Under the pieces are notes generated by a model. That model saw nothing but the letters and a program-made list of their open reading frames with translations. It was not told the origin of the DNA and made no database searches. Both the position numbers and the translations under genes were made by a program. Of a stretch of DNA of 64,000 bases, positions 18,735 to 27,185 are shown in pieces. Origin of the DNA: Halorussus salilacus (GTDB lineage Archaea; Halobacteriota; Halobacteria; Halobacteriales; Haladaptataceae); the NCBI RefSeq assembly GCF_024138125.1, contig NZ_CP099993.1, positions 1,426,001-1,490,000 of the forward strand. Direction: 5' to 3'. How positions within the stretch are numbered: position 1 is the first letter of the stretch; each line of letters begins with the position of its first letter.

Positions 18735-18765
18735 CCCACCGCGAATCCGACGGATTCGCGGTGGG
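18735..18765 (+). terminator. Perfect hairpin directly abutting a stop codon
   Basis: Arm 18735-18748 (CCCACCGCGAATCC) pairs exactly with 18752-18765 around GAC, beginning at the base after the stop codon of the DUF5809-type gene. There is no T-tract, so a factor-independent terminator of bacterial type is not implied; mRNA 3'-end protection is an alternative. Confidence 0.5.
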
Positions 18766-18834
18766 CGTCGCTCCGTCGCGGTGAGCCTCGTTGCCGACCA
18801 GTCGCGAACCCAATCCGACACGCTTTGATACCCG

Positions 18835-19443
18835 GTGCGCGAATTCACGCGCGTGCCGCGGTTCGAGTACCCCTGCCCCGACTGTCGAACGACGAGCAAC
18901 CTCCACGGCCCCGACTGCCGGTTCGAGGGCGAGGCGTGGTCCGACATCGAGAAGGCCTACACCGACGTGGTCGCGGTCCTCTCGGGCGGCCCCCGAGGGC
19001 CCGACGACCTGCGGGAGGCGGTCGACGGCGGGTGGGACGCGCTCCACCAGTCGGCGCTCGAACGCCTGCGCCACGAACAGCGCGTGATGGAGACCGAAAG
19101 CGGAGCGCTCGAACTGCTGACCGCCGAGCAGTACAAGGAACACGTCACCGACCCGACCGTCGAACCCATCAAGACCGTCGCCGAGAAGGGGTCGGTGCCG
19201 GGTGCCCACGACAACGCGGTCTTCGCCATGATCGCGTGGTACGAGATGGTCGGCCTCTCGTGGGACGAGACCCGCGAGCGCGTGGTCGAGTGGCTCAGGG
19301 ACACCGGGACGTGGACCCGCGGGGGGTTCGAGGAGTCCTCGCCCGAGGAACTCGTGACCAAGAAGCGCCACGTCTACGAGGCCGGATACGGGTGGAAAGA
19401 GAAGGCCGAGGCCGCGAAGGCGGTCATCGACCGGAGCCTGTGA
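18835..19443 (+). CDS. Conserved haloarchaeal protein, Cys-rich N-terminus and helical C-terminal domain
   Basis: A 202-residue protein. The N-terminus has a zinc-finger-like arrangement, YPCPDCRTTSNLHGPDCRF, with three Cys and a His. The C-terminal half (GSVPGAHDNAVFAMIAWYEMVGLSWDETRERVVEWLRDTGTW...) is helical and recalls PriCT-type domains found behind primases (short helices with an N-x-x-x-F pattern), but I see no primase or polymerase motif. Starts at GTG 18835 or GTG 18853 are both possible; the latter begins MPRFEYPCPDC. No function is assigned. It follows a perfect hairpin and is followed by a hairpin with a T-run, so it is probably a single-gene transcript. Confidence 0.7.
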   Translation: MREFTRVPRFEYPCPDCRTTSNLHGPDCRFEGEAWSDIEKAYTDVVAVLSGGPRGPDDLREAVDGGWDALHQSALERLRHEQRVMETESGALELLTAEQYKEHVTDPTVEPIKTVAEKGSVPGAHDNAVFAMIAWYEMVGLSWDETRERVVEWLRDTGTWTRGGFEESSPEELVTKKRHVYEAGYGWKEKAEAAKAVIDRSL

Positions 19444-19475
19444 GGTCGGCGACCGGGGCGACCACCGGTCAGGGG

Positions 19476-19510
19476 CAGTTGCAGACTCTGCAACTGTGGT
19501 GGTCCGTTTT
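19476..19510 (+). terminator. Hairpin followed by T6
   Basis: CAGTTGCAGA (19476-19485) pairs with 19487-19496 around a single C, and a run of six T follows at 19505-19510. This is the most terminator-like element in the window and lies 33 bp past the stop codon of the gene ending at 19443. Confidence 0.55.
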
Positions 19511-19628
19511 TTAAGTCGGGTATCGTCGTCCCGAGCGTCGGGCGTACAACGCGCGAATCCGTCGCGAACGACCCACCTGACGGCTCGCTGGCGACGGCGA
19601 GCCTCATCACTCGAATCCCACCCACACA

Positions 19629-22172
19629 ATGGCACGAGACATACCGAATCGGTTCGTCGAGTTCGTAACGACACACAACCGCATCGTCGTCGTGGCGATG
19701 TTGCTTCTGACCGCGGTCGTCGCCGGTGGCGTCACCCAGCTGGACCTCCAGAGCTCGGGCGACGCCGACAGCGACGCGTTCGGCGACACCGAGGTCGCAC
19801 AGAAATCCGAGTACATCAGCGAGCACTACACCCAACGGGAGGACGACCCGGGGAACACGACGACCGCGTCGGTGTACGTCCGCGAGGAGGACGGAAACGT
19901 CCTCTCGAAGCGGTCGCTTCTCGAATCCCTGCGGTACCAGCGGGAGGTCCGCGACAACGAATCCGTGAACGCGGCGCTCGCGAGCGAAGACGGCGCTGTC
20001 GGCGTCTCGAACGTGATTGCAAAGCGCGCGGCGGGTGACCCGGCCGCCGACCTCGACGCCCAGATCGAGGCGCTCGACGCGGCGAGCGACGACGAGGTCG
20101 AGCGACTCGTCTCGGAGACGCTCGCAGAGGGGTCGGCGGCGCTCGGACTGCTACCCGACAGCTACGAGCCGGGGAGCACGACCGCGGAGAGTCGCCGGAT
20201 CACCTTCGAGTTCGAGGCCGCGGACACCGAGAGCGGCGTCGCCCAACCCCCGGCCGACGCACAGCGGGCGCTGTACGAAGCGGCGTCCGACCGCGGCGGT
20301 GAGGGCGACGGCGGCGACTACTTCACGCTGGGGGAGTTCGCCTCGGCGTCGTACTACGAACAGCAGAGCACCGACACAATCGAACTAATTTTGCCCGCCG
20401 CACTCCTGTTCATCCTCGGCGCGCTCGGATTCGCGTACCGCGACCTCGCCGACGTCGTCGTCGGGTTCGTCGGGGTCGTCGTCTCGGTGCTGTGGATGTT
20501 CGGAATCCTGGGGTGGCTGGAGATTCCCGCCGGGATGACTCTCATCATCGGCCCGGTCCTGATAACGGGGCTCAGCATCGACTACGGGCTTCACGTTTTC
20601 ATGCGATACCGCGAGCAACGCGGAGCCGACGAGGGCGTCGGCGCGCCGATGACCCGCGCGGTCTCGTCGGTCGGCGTCGCGTTCGTCCTCGTGACCGTCA
20701 CCGCGGCGGTCGGGTTCCTCTCGAACCTCGCGAACCCCTTCGGGATGATCCGGGACCTCGGCGTGGGCATCACGCTCGGGGTCGTCTCGGCGCTGGTGGT
20801 GTTCACCACGCTGGTCCCCGCGCTGAAGGTGAGCGTCGACGGTCTGCTCGAACGGGTCGGGTTCGACCGCCGGAAGTCGCCGCTCGGGACCGGGCGGTAC
20901 CTCCGGCCGGTGCTCGGCGCGGGCGTCGACGCCGCGCGGAAGGCCGCGCCCCTCGTCATCGTCGTCGCGCTCGTCGCCGGAGCGGGCGGTGCGGTGGCGT
21001 GGACCGACATCGACCGCCAGGGCTACCAGACCTCCTCGGAGGTCGCGGAGTGGAAGACCGAACTCCCCGGACCGCTGGCGTGGGAAGCGACCGACGACCC
21101 GTACTATCGGAACCAGCAGTACGTCGAGGACGCCTACCAGTCGACCGACCGAAACCAGCGCACGACCACGGTACTGGTCGAGGGAGACGTGACCGACCCC
21201 TCGGCGCTCGACCGCGTCGCCGACGGCGTCGACGACGCGCAGGACAGCGACGCGGTGTTCCGGCGGGGCGAGCGCGCCGAGGTCGTCTCGCCGCTGTCGG
21301 TCATGGAGTCGGTCGCCGCCGAGGACGAGCGGTTCGCCGGGACGTTCCGCGACGCCGACACCGACGGCGACGGCGTTCCCGACCGGGACCTCGAAGCGGT
21401 GTACGGGGCGCTCTACGAGGCGGCCCCCGAGCGGGCCGGGCGGGTGGTCGAACGCCGGGACGGCGAGTACCGGTCGCTGCGATTGCTCGTCCCGGTCGAG
21501 CAGGGACTCGAAGTCGACGAGCGCGCGACCGCGATGCACGGCGTCGCGGGGACCGTCGAGGGCGGGCCCCTGACCGCGACTGCGGTCGGGCAGGCGACGT
21601 TCTCGAACGCCGAACTCGGCCAGTTGGCCGACGGCATCTTCCGGACGATGCTACTCGCGCTGGTCGCCGTCGCGGTCGTCCTCGCGGTCGGCTTCCGACT
21701 CACGGAGGGGAGCGCGACGCTCGGCGCGCTCACCGCGGTTCCCATCGCGCTGGTCGTCGGCCTCGTCCTCGGCGGGATGTACCTCACGGGGACGCCCATC
21801 ACGTTCGTGACCGCGCTGTTGATGAGCCTCGTCGTCGGTCTCGGCGTCGACTACAACATCCACGTCAGCGACCGGTTCGCGCAGGAACTCGACCGGGGTC
21901 GCGACCCCGTCGCCGCCCTCCGGACCGCGGTGACCCGGACCGGCGGTGCCCTGCTCGGCAGCACGCTGACCTCCGGGGGCGCGTTCGCCACGCTCCTACT
22001 CCACGTCAGCCCCCAGATCCGCGGGTTCGGGATGCTGGTGGTGCTTGGGCTGTCGCTGTCGTTCGTCGTGAGCGTGTTCGTCCTCCCGAGCATGCTCCTC
22101 GCGTGGAGTCGGCGCGTCGGCGTGGCGTCGATGACCGGCCGTCAGGGGGTGGACGCGACCCCCGACGACTGA
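19629..22172 (+). CDS. RND superfamily (MMPL/HpnN-type) membrane transporter
   Basis: An 847-residue protein with the twelve-helix RND layout: one helix near residues 20-40, a large extracytoplasmic loop, five clustered helices (about 255-415), a helix near 440, a second large loop, and five closing helices (about 670-835). The membrane motifs typical of archaeal MMPL/SSD-like exporters are visible: ITGLSIDYGLHVFMRYRE in the first half and VVGLGVDYNIHVSDRFAQE in the second, each with the proton-relay-type Asp. It probably exports lipids or hydrophobic compounds using the proton or sodium gradient. No membrane-fusion partner is adjacent, as is usual in archaea. The gene appears monocistronic. 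Confidence 0.9.
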   Translation: MARDIPNRFVEFVTTHNRIVVVAMLLLTAVVAGGVTQLDLQSSGDADSDAFGDTEVAQKSEYISEHYTQREDDPGNTTTASVYVREEDGNVLSKRSLLESLRYQREVRDNESVNAALASEDGAVGVSNVIAKRAAGDPAADLDAQIEALDAASDDEVERLVSETLAEGSAALGLLPDSYEPGSTTAESRRITFEFEAADTESGVAQPPADAQRALYEAASDRGGEGDGGDYFTLGEFASASYYEQQSTDTIELILPAALLFILGALGFAYRDLADVVVGFVGVVVSVLWMFGILGWLEIPAGMTLIIGPVLITGLSIDYGLHVFMRYREQRGADEGVGAPMTRAVSSVGVAFVLVTVTAAVGFLSNLANPFGMIRDLGVGITLGVVSALVVFTTLVPALKVSVDGLLERVGFDRRKSPLGTGRYLRPVLGAGVDAARKAAPLVIVVALVAGAGGAVAWTDIDRQGYQTSSEVAEWKTELPGPLAWEATDDPYYRNQQYVEDAYQSTDRNQRTTTVLVEGDVTDPSALDRVADGVDDAQDSDAVFRRGERAEVVSPLSVMESVAAEDERFAGTFRDADTDGDGVPDRDLEAVYGALYEAAPERAGRVVERRDGEYRSLRLLVPVEQGLEVDERATAMHGVAGTVEGGPLTATAVGQATFSNAELGQLADGIFRTMLLALVAVAVVLAVGFRLTEGSATLGALTAVPIALVVGLVLGGMYLTGTPITFVTALLMSLVVGLGVDYNIHVSDRFAQELDRGRDPVAALRTAVTRTGGALLGSTLTSGGAFATLLLHVSPQIRGFGMLVVLGLSLSFVVSVFVLPSMLLAWSRRVGVASMTGRQGVDATPDD

Positions 22173-22207
22173 TCGAGCGCCTCGCGAGGTCGCCTCGGCT
22201 CGGTCGT

Positions 22208-23029
22208 TTACCAGCAGTTCGAAGCCGACGCCTGTGACTCGTTGACTCGGAGTAGGGTGTCGCCGTCGTCCTCGGTGTCGGTCTTCCACTTGTACGTCGC
22301 GTCGCTGACACTCACGCTGACGGAGGCCGGATACCCGATAGAGATGCCGGTTATCTCTATCGACTCCCACAGGTGCGTGTACGAGCCCTGGATGCGTCGC
22401 TCCTCCTCGGTGTAGTCGCCGACAGTCTCGAGGTCGACCGCGAAGAAGTGGTTGTAGTCCTCTTCGTCGTCCAGCATAATCCCGTAATCGTCGACGTCGA
22501 ACGCGATGCCCGGACCCTCGGACACGGAGCCATCGTGGTAGGAGACGTACTCGCTACTGTAGGTCGTCTCCGAGATGGTGTAGGATTCGAGGTCCCAGCC
22601 GTCGGTCCAGCCGAGACCGCTTATGTCCATCGGGTCGGCACCCCCGTCAAAACTACCCCAGTCGTACGTCCACGACTGTTGGGCGGTGTACGTGCCGTCT
22701 CCCGAGCAGTCGATGAACAGCGACAGCGTGATGTCGAGGTCGGCCTTGTCGAAGGATTCGGTACCGACCTCTCCAGACGTCGGAATCTGGTAGGTGACCC
22801 GGTCGTAAGTGGTGTTGAATCCGCGGTTCCGCAGGAACTCGTGCTGTCGTTCGACGCTACCAGTGGCTTGGAGCACGTCGTGGGACTGCTCGATGATCGC
22901 CTCCCTGTCTCGGCCGCTACGGCCACTGACCGCGCCCGAGAACACACCTGCGCCCGCGAGGCCCGCACCGGCCGTTCGAAGTACCGTTCGTCGATTGATG
23001 CTGTCTTCGGAGTCTTCGAAACCAGTCAT
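22208..23029 (-). CDS. Tat-exported protein of unknown function
   Basis: A 273-residue protein with a clear twin-arginine signal: INRRTVLRTAGAGLAGAGVFSGAVSG, cleavage or retention near residues 35-40. The mature part is rich in Tyr, Ser, Thr, Asp and Gly with beta-type repeats (QQSWTYDWGSFDGG, YTISETTYSSEYVSYHDG). It has only two Cys (FIDCSGDG and the terminal NCW), so a disulfide is possible. I do not recognise a family. I considered the halocin C8 precursor, which also has a Tat signal, but its Cys-rich C-terminus is absent. The start is preceded by an A/T-rich region (23041-23095) containing promoter-like boxes. Confidence 0.75.
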   Translation of the reverse strand: MTGFEDSEDSINRRTVLRTAGAGLAGAGVFSGAVSGRSGRDREAIIEQSHDVLQATGSVERQHEFLRNRGFNTTYDRVTYQIPTSGEVGTESFDKADLDITLSLFIDCSGDGTYTAQQSWTYDWGSFDGGADPMDISGLGWTDGWDLESYTISETTYSSEYVSYHDGSVSEGPGIAFDVDDYGIMLDDEEDYNHFFAVDLETVGDYTEEERRIQGSYTHLWESIEITGISIGYPASVSVSVSDATYKWKTDTEDDGDTLLRVNESQASASNCW

Positions 23030-23339
23030 AGGTTCATATAAAATTTAGAGCTGTTTAGTGTTAAATTATTCTGAAGGAACTAGATATAATTATCTATCGG
23101 TGAGTATCTGCGGACGTGCCGGGACGTGTCCCCCCGCTCTGGACCGTCGGCGCCCGCCGGTCCGGCCGTGATGTGGCTCCCCCGACGCGCGACGCGGTCA
23201 GTATACCCGGTGCGAACCGACGGCATCGAGCCGTTCGACTCCGGAAAGCCCAGTGGTCGAAAGCCGCGCACGAAGGCACGGAGAAATCAGGAGAACTCCC
23301 GTGTAGACCGGGTCGGTACTTGCCGCGACGAGCGCGAGG
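23030..23339. other. Intergenic region; possible non-coding RNA not excluded
   Basis: A 310-bp gap. The first 65 bp are A/T-rich and hold the leftward promoter of the Tat-exported gene, plus an AGATATAATTATC box that would also suit rightward transcription. From about 23110 the DNA becomes G+C-rich and contains several small self-complementary pieces (GGACCG with CGGTCC near 23141-23162; TCGACTCC with GGTCGA near 23238-23262). I found no tRNA, SRP RNA or RNase P RNA signature and no convincing ORF. Confidence 0.4.
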
Positions 23340-24083
23340 TCAGTCGCTCTGAATCCGCGGGGCCAGCATGAAGGTGACGTTGCCCTGTCCCTCCGCGATG
23401 TCGAAGTGGAGCTTGACGGGGAACTCCTCGCCGAGGTCGACGGTGACCTCGGCGTTGCTCGGGATGGCCTTGTTCATGTCCTTGAGGTAGTCGAGGCTGA
23501 ACAGCGACCGGGCCGGACCCGCCGTGAGGTCGATGAGGTCCTCGCGGTCGAGTTCGAGGCGCACGTCGTCGGTGTCGCCCTCGGCCTCCACGATGAACGT
23601 CTCCTCGTCGGCGTCGACCGCCAGCGCGATGTGGTCGCTGACCATGTCGGCTGCCGTGACCGAGCGGTCGATGTCCGAGCCCTCGACCACGATCTCGGCA
23701 GGGAGGTCGAGTTCGGGGATGTCGGGCTCCTGTCGGATGGAGTCGGGGTCGATGAGCGCGAGGGTGTACTCCAGCCCGTCGATCTGGATGTGGAGCTTGC
23801 GGGTCTCCTCGTCGAGTTCGAGGTGGACCGGCTGGTCGCCGCTCGCCATCCCGGCGATGTCGTCGAGTCGGTCGAGGTTCACGCCGATGATACCGCCGTC
23901 GGCCTCGTAGGACTCGAACGCTTCCGCGGAGAGTTCCAGATCGACCATCCCGACGTTCGCCGGGTCTACCGCCCGGATGGCGAGGCCGTCCTCTTCGAGG
24001 TGGATCTTACACTCGTCCACCAGCACGCTCACGGAATCGATGGTGTCCCGGAGCGTGTCGGCGCTCACGATAGCCTTAAACAT
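23340..24083 (-). CDS. pcn: DNA polymerase sliding clamp (PCNA)
   Basis: A 247-residue PCNA that forms the homotrimeric ring tethering replicative polymerase, FEN1 and ligase to DNA. The N-terminal [44 protein letters not shown] and the interdomain region [18 protein letters not shown] are typical, and the C-terminus ends with MLAPRIQSD. The surface is highly acidic, as known for haloarchaeal PCNA. A TTTTTTATG box lies 27 nt upstream of the ATG at 24083, so the transcript is leaderless. It is divergent from rlmE, 178 bp away. Confidence 0.96.
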   Translation of the reverse strand: MFKAIVSADTLRDTIDSVSVLVDECKIHLEEDGLAIRAVDPANVGMVDLELSAEAFESYEADGGIIGVNLDRLDDIAGMASGDQPVHLELDEETRKLHIQIDGLEYTLALIDPDSIRQEPDIPELDLPAEIVVEGSDIDRSVTAADMVSDHIALAVDADEETFIVEAEGDTDDVRLELDREDLIDLTAGPARSLFSLDYLKDMNKAIPSNAEVTVDLGEEFPVKLHFDIAEGQGNVTFMLAPRIQSD

Positions 24084-24261
24084 CTTGCCGACTGCTACGA
24101 ACCCCCGGCATAAAAAACACCCGTTCGGGCGCGCACGCGAGCGAGCGCGTGGAATGAATCATTACCGTTCCCGCGAGCCCGGTTTCGTATCCCGCCCCGC
24201 GAGCATTCGCCACGCTTACCCGCGGTGGCGACCTATGGCCCCCAACGACCGAATCGGAACC

Positions 24262-25020
24262 ATGGCAGGGAAAGACCACTACTACAACAAGTCCAAGCAG
24301 GAGGGCTACCGCTCGCGCGCCGCCTACAAACTCAAGCAACTCGACCGCGAGGAGAACCTCCTCCACGAGGGCAAGACGGTCGTGGACCTCGGGGCGGCCC
24401 CCGGCGGCTGGCTACAGGTCGCCGCCGAGGAGGTCGGCGACGAGGGGCTCGTCGTCGGGGTGGACCTCCAGCGCATCGACCCCGTGGAAGGGGTGGAAAC
24501 GGTCCGGGGCGACATGACCGACGAGTCGACGAAGGAGGTGGTCCGCGAACTCGCGGGCGACTCGGTCGACGTGGTCGTCTCCGACATGGCCCCGAACATG
24601 ACCGGCGAGTACAGCGTCGACCACGCCCGGTCGGTCCACCTCGCCCGCCAGGCGTTCGAGACCGCCCTCGACGTGCTCGACTCGGGCGGCGACCTCGTCG
24701 TGAAGGTGTTCGAGGGGCCGGACCTCGACGACCTCCGCGAGGAGGTCGACGAGGAGTTCCAGTACGTCCGCACCATGAGCCCCGACGCCTCGCGGGACTC
24801 CTCCTCGGAGGTGTACCTCGTCGCGAAGGGTCGGCTGACCGCGCCCGTCGGCGAGGGCGACGAACTGGAAGTCGAGATCGTCGACGAGGGCTCGGAGGGC
24901 GACGGCGTCGCCAAGGTCGAGAACTACACCCTGTTCGTGTCGGGGGTCGAGGAGGGCGACACCGTGACGGTCGTGGTCACCGAGATAAAGCCGCGGTTCG
25001 GGTTCGCGAAGCCGGTCTGA
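24262..25020 (+). CDS. rlmE: 23S rRNA (uridine-2'-O-)-methyltransferase with C-terminal TRAM domain
   Basis: A 252-residue FtsJ/RrmJ-family SAM methyltransferase. Residues 1-200 form the Rossmann domain with the K-D-K-E catalytic set recognisable: SRAAYKLKQLD (Lys), SAM motif VDLGAAPGGWLQVA, VVSDMAPNMTGE (Asp) and LVVKVFEGPD (Lys). The last 55 residues (EGDELEVEIVDEGSEGDGVAKVENYTLFVSGVEEGDTVTV) are a TRAM RNA-binding domain, an addition characteristic of archaeal members. The ATG at 24262 gives the conserved MAGKDHYYNKSKQEGYRSRAA start; earlier in-frame ATGs are rejected. The 3' end almost meets a convergent small membrane gene (3 bp gap). Confidence 0.93.
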   Translation: MAGKDHYYNKSKQEGYRSRAAYKLKQLDREENLLHEGKTVVDLGAAPGGWLQVAAEEVGDEGLVVGVDLQRIDPVEGVETVRGDMTDESTKEVVRELAGDSVDVVVSDMAPNMTGEYSVDHARSVHLARQAFETALDVLDSGGDLVVKVFEGPDLDDLREEVDEEFQYVRTMSPDASRDSSSEVYLVAKGRLTAPVGEGDELEVEIVDEGSEGDGVAKVENYTLFVSGVEEGDTVTVVVTEIKPRFGFAKPV

Positions 25021-25023
25021 GGC

Positions 25024-25230
25024 TCAGAGCCTCGCGCCGATTCCCGCCCACCGGACGAGCCCCCGGAAGAACACGACGATTCCCACGAGGAACGCGGTCA
25101 GCGCCGCGAGCATCGCAGTCGGTTCGAGCGCCGGACCGCCGAGGAACGGGCCGCGGACCAGCATCCAGCCGCCCAAGAGGGTGACGCCGAGGCCGAACAG
25201 CGCCACGAGACCGCCGAGTAGTTTGAGCAT
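25024..25230 (-). CDS. Small two-helix membrane protein
   Basis: A 68-residue protein with two hydrophobic helices (LKLLGGLVALFGLGVTLLGGWML and AMLAALTAFLVGIVVFFRGLV) joined by a short loop, ending in a basic tail. No family assignment. The ATG at 25230 (MLKLLGG) is preferred over 25242 because it begins directly with the first helix. It may be transcribed after the lipoprotein gene (65 bp upstream on the same strand), but no functional link is visible. Confidence 0.65.
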   Translation of the reverse strand: MLKLLGGLVALFGLGVTLLGGWMLVRGPFLGGPALEPTAMLAALTAFLVGIVVFFRGLVRWAGIGARL

Positions 25231-25294
25231 CGTGCGACCCACTGGAATCCGCCGGGAAAACGCTTGTGGCCGGTCGTATCGGCCGATTGACCGC

Positions 25295-26059
25295 TCAGTT
25301 CTCGGAGGAGTTGCGCGCCTCGTCGAGCCACGACGGCTCTTCGACCGTCGTTCCGTTCACGTCCGAGACGTCCATCGAGAGCGAGACGTTCGCGGTCTGG
25401 TCGTCCTGCGCGCTCTCGACGGTCACGTCGAGATCGTGGATGACGCCGCGCTCGTCGACGAGCATGGTGGCGTCGTACCCGCGAATCTCCGCCCCCTCGG
25501 GCGCGGAGACGTTGCTCCCGTCGGCCCGGAGTTCGATTAGCGTCGTGCCGTCGACCTCGCGGACGTCGGTCGGGGTGAAGTTCGCCCCGGCGCTCGCGCC
25601 GAACTGCTCGACGTACGCCGCGCCCGAGTACGACGAGGGGACCATCCCCATCCCGTCGGAGGTCCGCTCGGAGTCGTCGTAGACCGTCCGGTTGTCGGCG
25701 GTCACTCGGGTGTACTGGCGGTCCTCGGTCAGGTACATCGAGGTCCGGCGGTCGCCCATCGAGGCGTTCGCGCGGACGCGGTCGCGGTCGTCGGTCACCG
25801 CGGTGTCGATGGCGACCGACTGCTCGCCCGCCGACCCGTTCTGGGTCATCTCGACCGCGAGCGCGAAGCTGCTCTCGTTCAGCGCCTCGGCGTGGCCGTC
25901 GGCGAGCGTCGAGAGGTCGGTTCCGTTCTCCGAGACGCCGTCGGGGTAGGTCACGTCGTCTTCGGTCGGTTCGTCGGTACCGCCGGGGAGGGTTCCGGTG
26001 CATCCGGCCAGCGCGACCAGACAGCACACCGCTATCAGCAGGAGGGCGTTTCGTCGCAT
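25295..26059 (-). CDS. Secreted lipoprotein of unknown function
   Basis: A 254-residue protein with a lipoprotein signal: MRRNALLLIAVCCLVALAGCTG, with the lipobox LAGC and Cys19 as the lipidation site. The mature part is acidic, Ser/Thr-rich with several N-x-S/T sequons, and predicted beta-rich. The fold resembles LolA/LppX-like haloarchaeal lipoproteins that measure several hundred residues, but I cannot confirm it. The start at 26059 is chosen over 26086 because it places the basic residues directly before the hydrophobic core. The closely spaced small membrane protein follows on the same strand. Confidence 0.78.
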   Translation of the reverse strand: MRRNALLLIAVCCLVALAGCTGTLPGGTDEPTEDDVTYPDGVSENGTDLSTLADGHAEALNESSFALAVEMTQNGSAGEQSVAIDTAVTDDRDRVRANASMGDRRTSMYLTEDRQYTRVTADNRTVYDDSERTSDGMGMVPSSYSGAAYVEQFGASAGANFTPTDVREVDGTTLIELRADGSNVSAPEGAEIRGYDATMLVDERGVIHDLDVTVESAQDDQTANVSLSMDVSDVNGTTVEEPSWLDEARNSSEN

Positions 26060-26138
26060 GTACGCCCTCGAATCACGGGAGGGCAAAAGAGGTGTCGGAG
26101 TCGACGACGGACCCGCGCGGGGGGGCGGTCGCCCCGGG

Positions 26139-26867
26139 TCAGTCGGCGCTCTGGGGTGCGGGCGCGACGTGGCCCCGACTCCGGAGGTAGCCCACGACCG
26201 CGTAGACGAAGGGCGTATCGGCGACTGCGATGAGGAGCTTGAGGAGGTACTGGCCCACCGCGAGACCGGCGAGCGCGCCGAACGCCTGCGGGTCGCCCCC
26301 GAGGAGCGCGGGCATGACCCAGAACCCGACGCCCACGAAGATGGCGGTGTCGAGCAGTTGGCTGGTCGCGGTCGAACCCACGTTCCGGACCCAGAGGTGC
26401 GCGCCGTCGGTGTACTCGCGGATGCGGTGGAAGACGAACACGTCCCAGTTCTGGCTCACGAGGTACGCCAACAGGCTGGCGACCACGATATCGGTGCTCG
26501 CACCCAGCACAGACTCGAACGTCGCGGGGTCCACGTCGCTGAACGGCGCGGCGGGCGCGGCGATGGTCGACCACACCAGCGCGAGCAGCACGAAGTTCAT
26601 GGCGAACCCGACGGTGACCATCTTGACCGCCTCGCGGGGGCCGTACAGCTCCGAGTAGCAGTCCGACGCGAAGAAGGTGAGCGCGTACGCCAGCGCCGCG
26701 CCGGGCATCGCCAGCGAGTCCCCGACGAGCGGCAACGAGACGGGGAGGGAGAACGCCAGTAGCTTCGAGGCGGTCAGCTGTGCGGTCACCAGCGCGGTGA
26801 CGAACAGCCCGATGATGGCGATGCGGCCGGTGGGGAAGGCCTCGACCTCCCGGTGGTAGTCGGTCAT
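26139..26867 (-). CDS. yhhQ: Queuosine-precursor transporter (YhhQ/VUT family)
   Basis: A 242-residue six-helix membrane protein of the YhhQ/DUF165 (vitamin uptake-like) family. Characteristic segments: LTASKLLAFSLP in helix 1, YALTFFASDCYSELYGPREAVKMV (the conserved D-x-x-x-E-x-Y-G motif), and VASLLAYLVSQNWDVFVFHRIRE followed by WVRNVGSTATSQLLDTAIFVGV. Bacterial homologues import queuosine precursors such as preQ0/preQ1; in archaea the related base is archaeosine, so import of preQ0 for tRNA modification is plausible. It ends 15 bp short of nothing else on its strand: the RHH regulator gene lies just upstream (15 bp) and is co-oriented, so they may be one transcript. Confidence 0.88.
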   Translation of the reverse strand: MTDYHREVEAFPTGRIAIIGLFVTALVTAQLTASKLLAFSLPVSLPLVGDSLAMPGAALAYALTFFASDCYSELYGPREAVKMVTVGFAMNFVLLALVWSTIAAPAAPFSDVDPATFESVLGASTDIVVASLLAYLVSQNWDVFVFHRIREYTDGAHLWVRNVGSTATSQLLDTAIFVGVGFWVMPALLGGDPQAFGALAGLAVGQYLLKLLIAVADTPFVYAVVGYLRSRGHVAPAPQSAD

Positions 26868-26881
26868 CTCGGAGTCCCCCG

Positions 26882-27055
26882 TCAGTCGTCCTCCAGTCGC
26901 CCGTGGCGCTCGTCTATCTCGTCCAAAACGTCGAGCATCTTGCGGACCGACGCCCGGATGGCCTCGCTCCGATTCACGAACTTCCCGTCGTCGCCGACGT
27001 GCTCGTCGAGGTCGGCCAGAAGCTCGTCGGGCACTTCCACGCTTATCTTGCTCAT
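26882..27055 (-). CDS. Ribbon-helix-helix (CopG-type) regulator
   Basis: A 57-residue protein: MSKISVEVPDELLADLDEH... forms the N-terminal beta-strand and first helix, and FVNRSEAIRASVRKMLDVLDE the second helix of a ribbon-helix-helix DNA-binding fold, with an acidic tail ending LEDD. Such proteins dimerise and bind short inverted repeats. A TTTAAAAG box 24-30 nt upstream of the ATG supports a leaderless start. It is followed after only 14 bp by the yhhQ-type transporter gene, so it could regulate that gene or itself. The 20-bp direct repeats at 27186-27248 lie about 130 bp upstream and are candidate binding sites. Confidence 0.82.
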   Translation of the reverse strand: MSKISVEVPDELLADLDEHVGDDGKFVNRSEAIRASVRKMLDVLDEIDERHGRLEDD

Positions 27056-27120
27056 ACTCGGGTATTATCGCCCGGTCTTTTAAAGTATTCGAGCGGCGTG
27101 CGGGCTGTCGCCGAGCGCTG

Positions 27121-27156
27121 GCCGAAACGCGCCGCCAGACGGCGGCGCGTTTCGGC
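27121..27156. repeat. Perfect 16-bp inverted repeat, 4-nt loop
   Basis: GCCGAAACGCGCCGCC at 27121-27136 pairs exactly with 27141-27156 around AGAC. It lies between the divergently regulated RHH gene and the 3' end of tatCt, upstream of the 20-bp repeat cluster. Confidence 0.85.
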
Positions 27157-27185
27157 GGTCGGGGTCACGTTCGGGTCCAGTGGAT

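Noticed and set aside
22208-23029. Halocin C8-type precursor
   Set aside because: Tat signal present but the Cys-rich C-terminal peptide is missing; only two Cys in the whole mature protein.
23110-23340. SRP RNA or RNase P RNA
   Set aside because: The conserved GGAA/GCAG helix-8 pattern of SRP RNA and the conserved RNase P motifs are not found on either strand.
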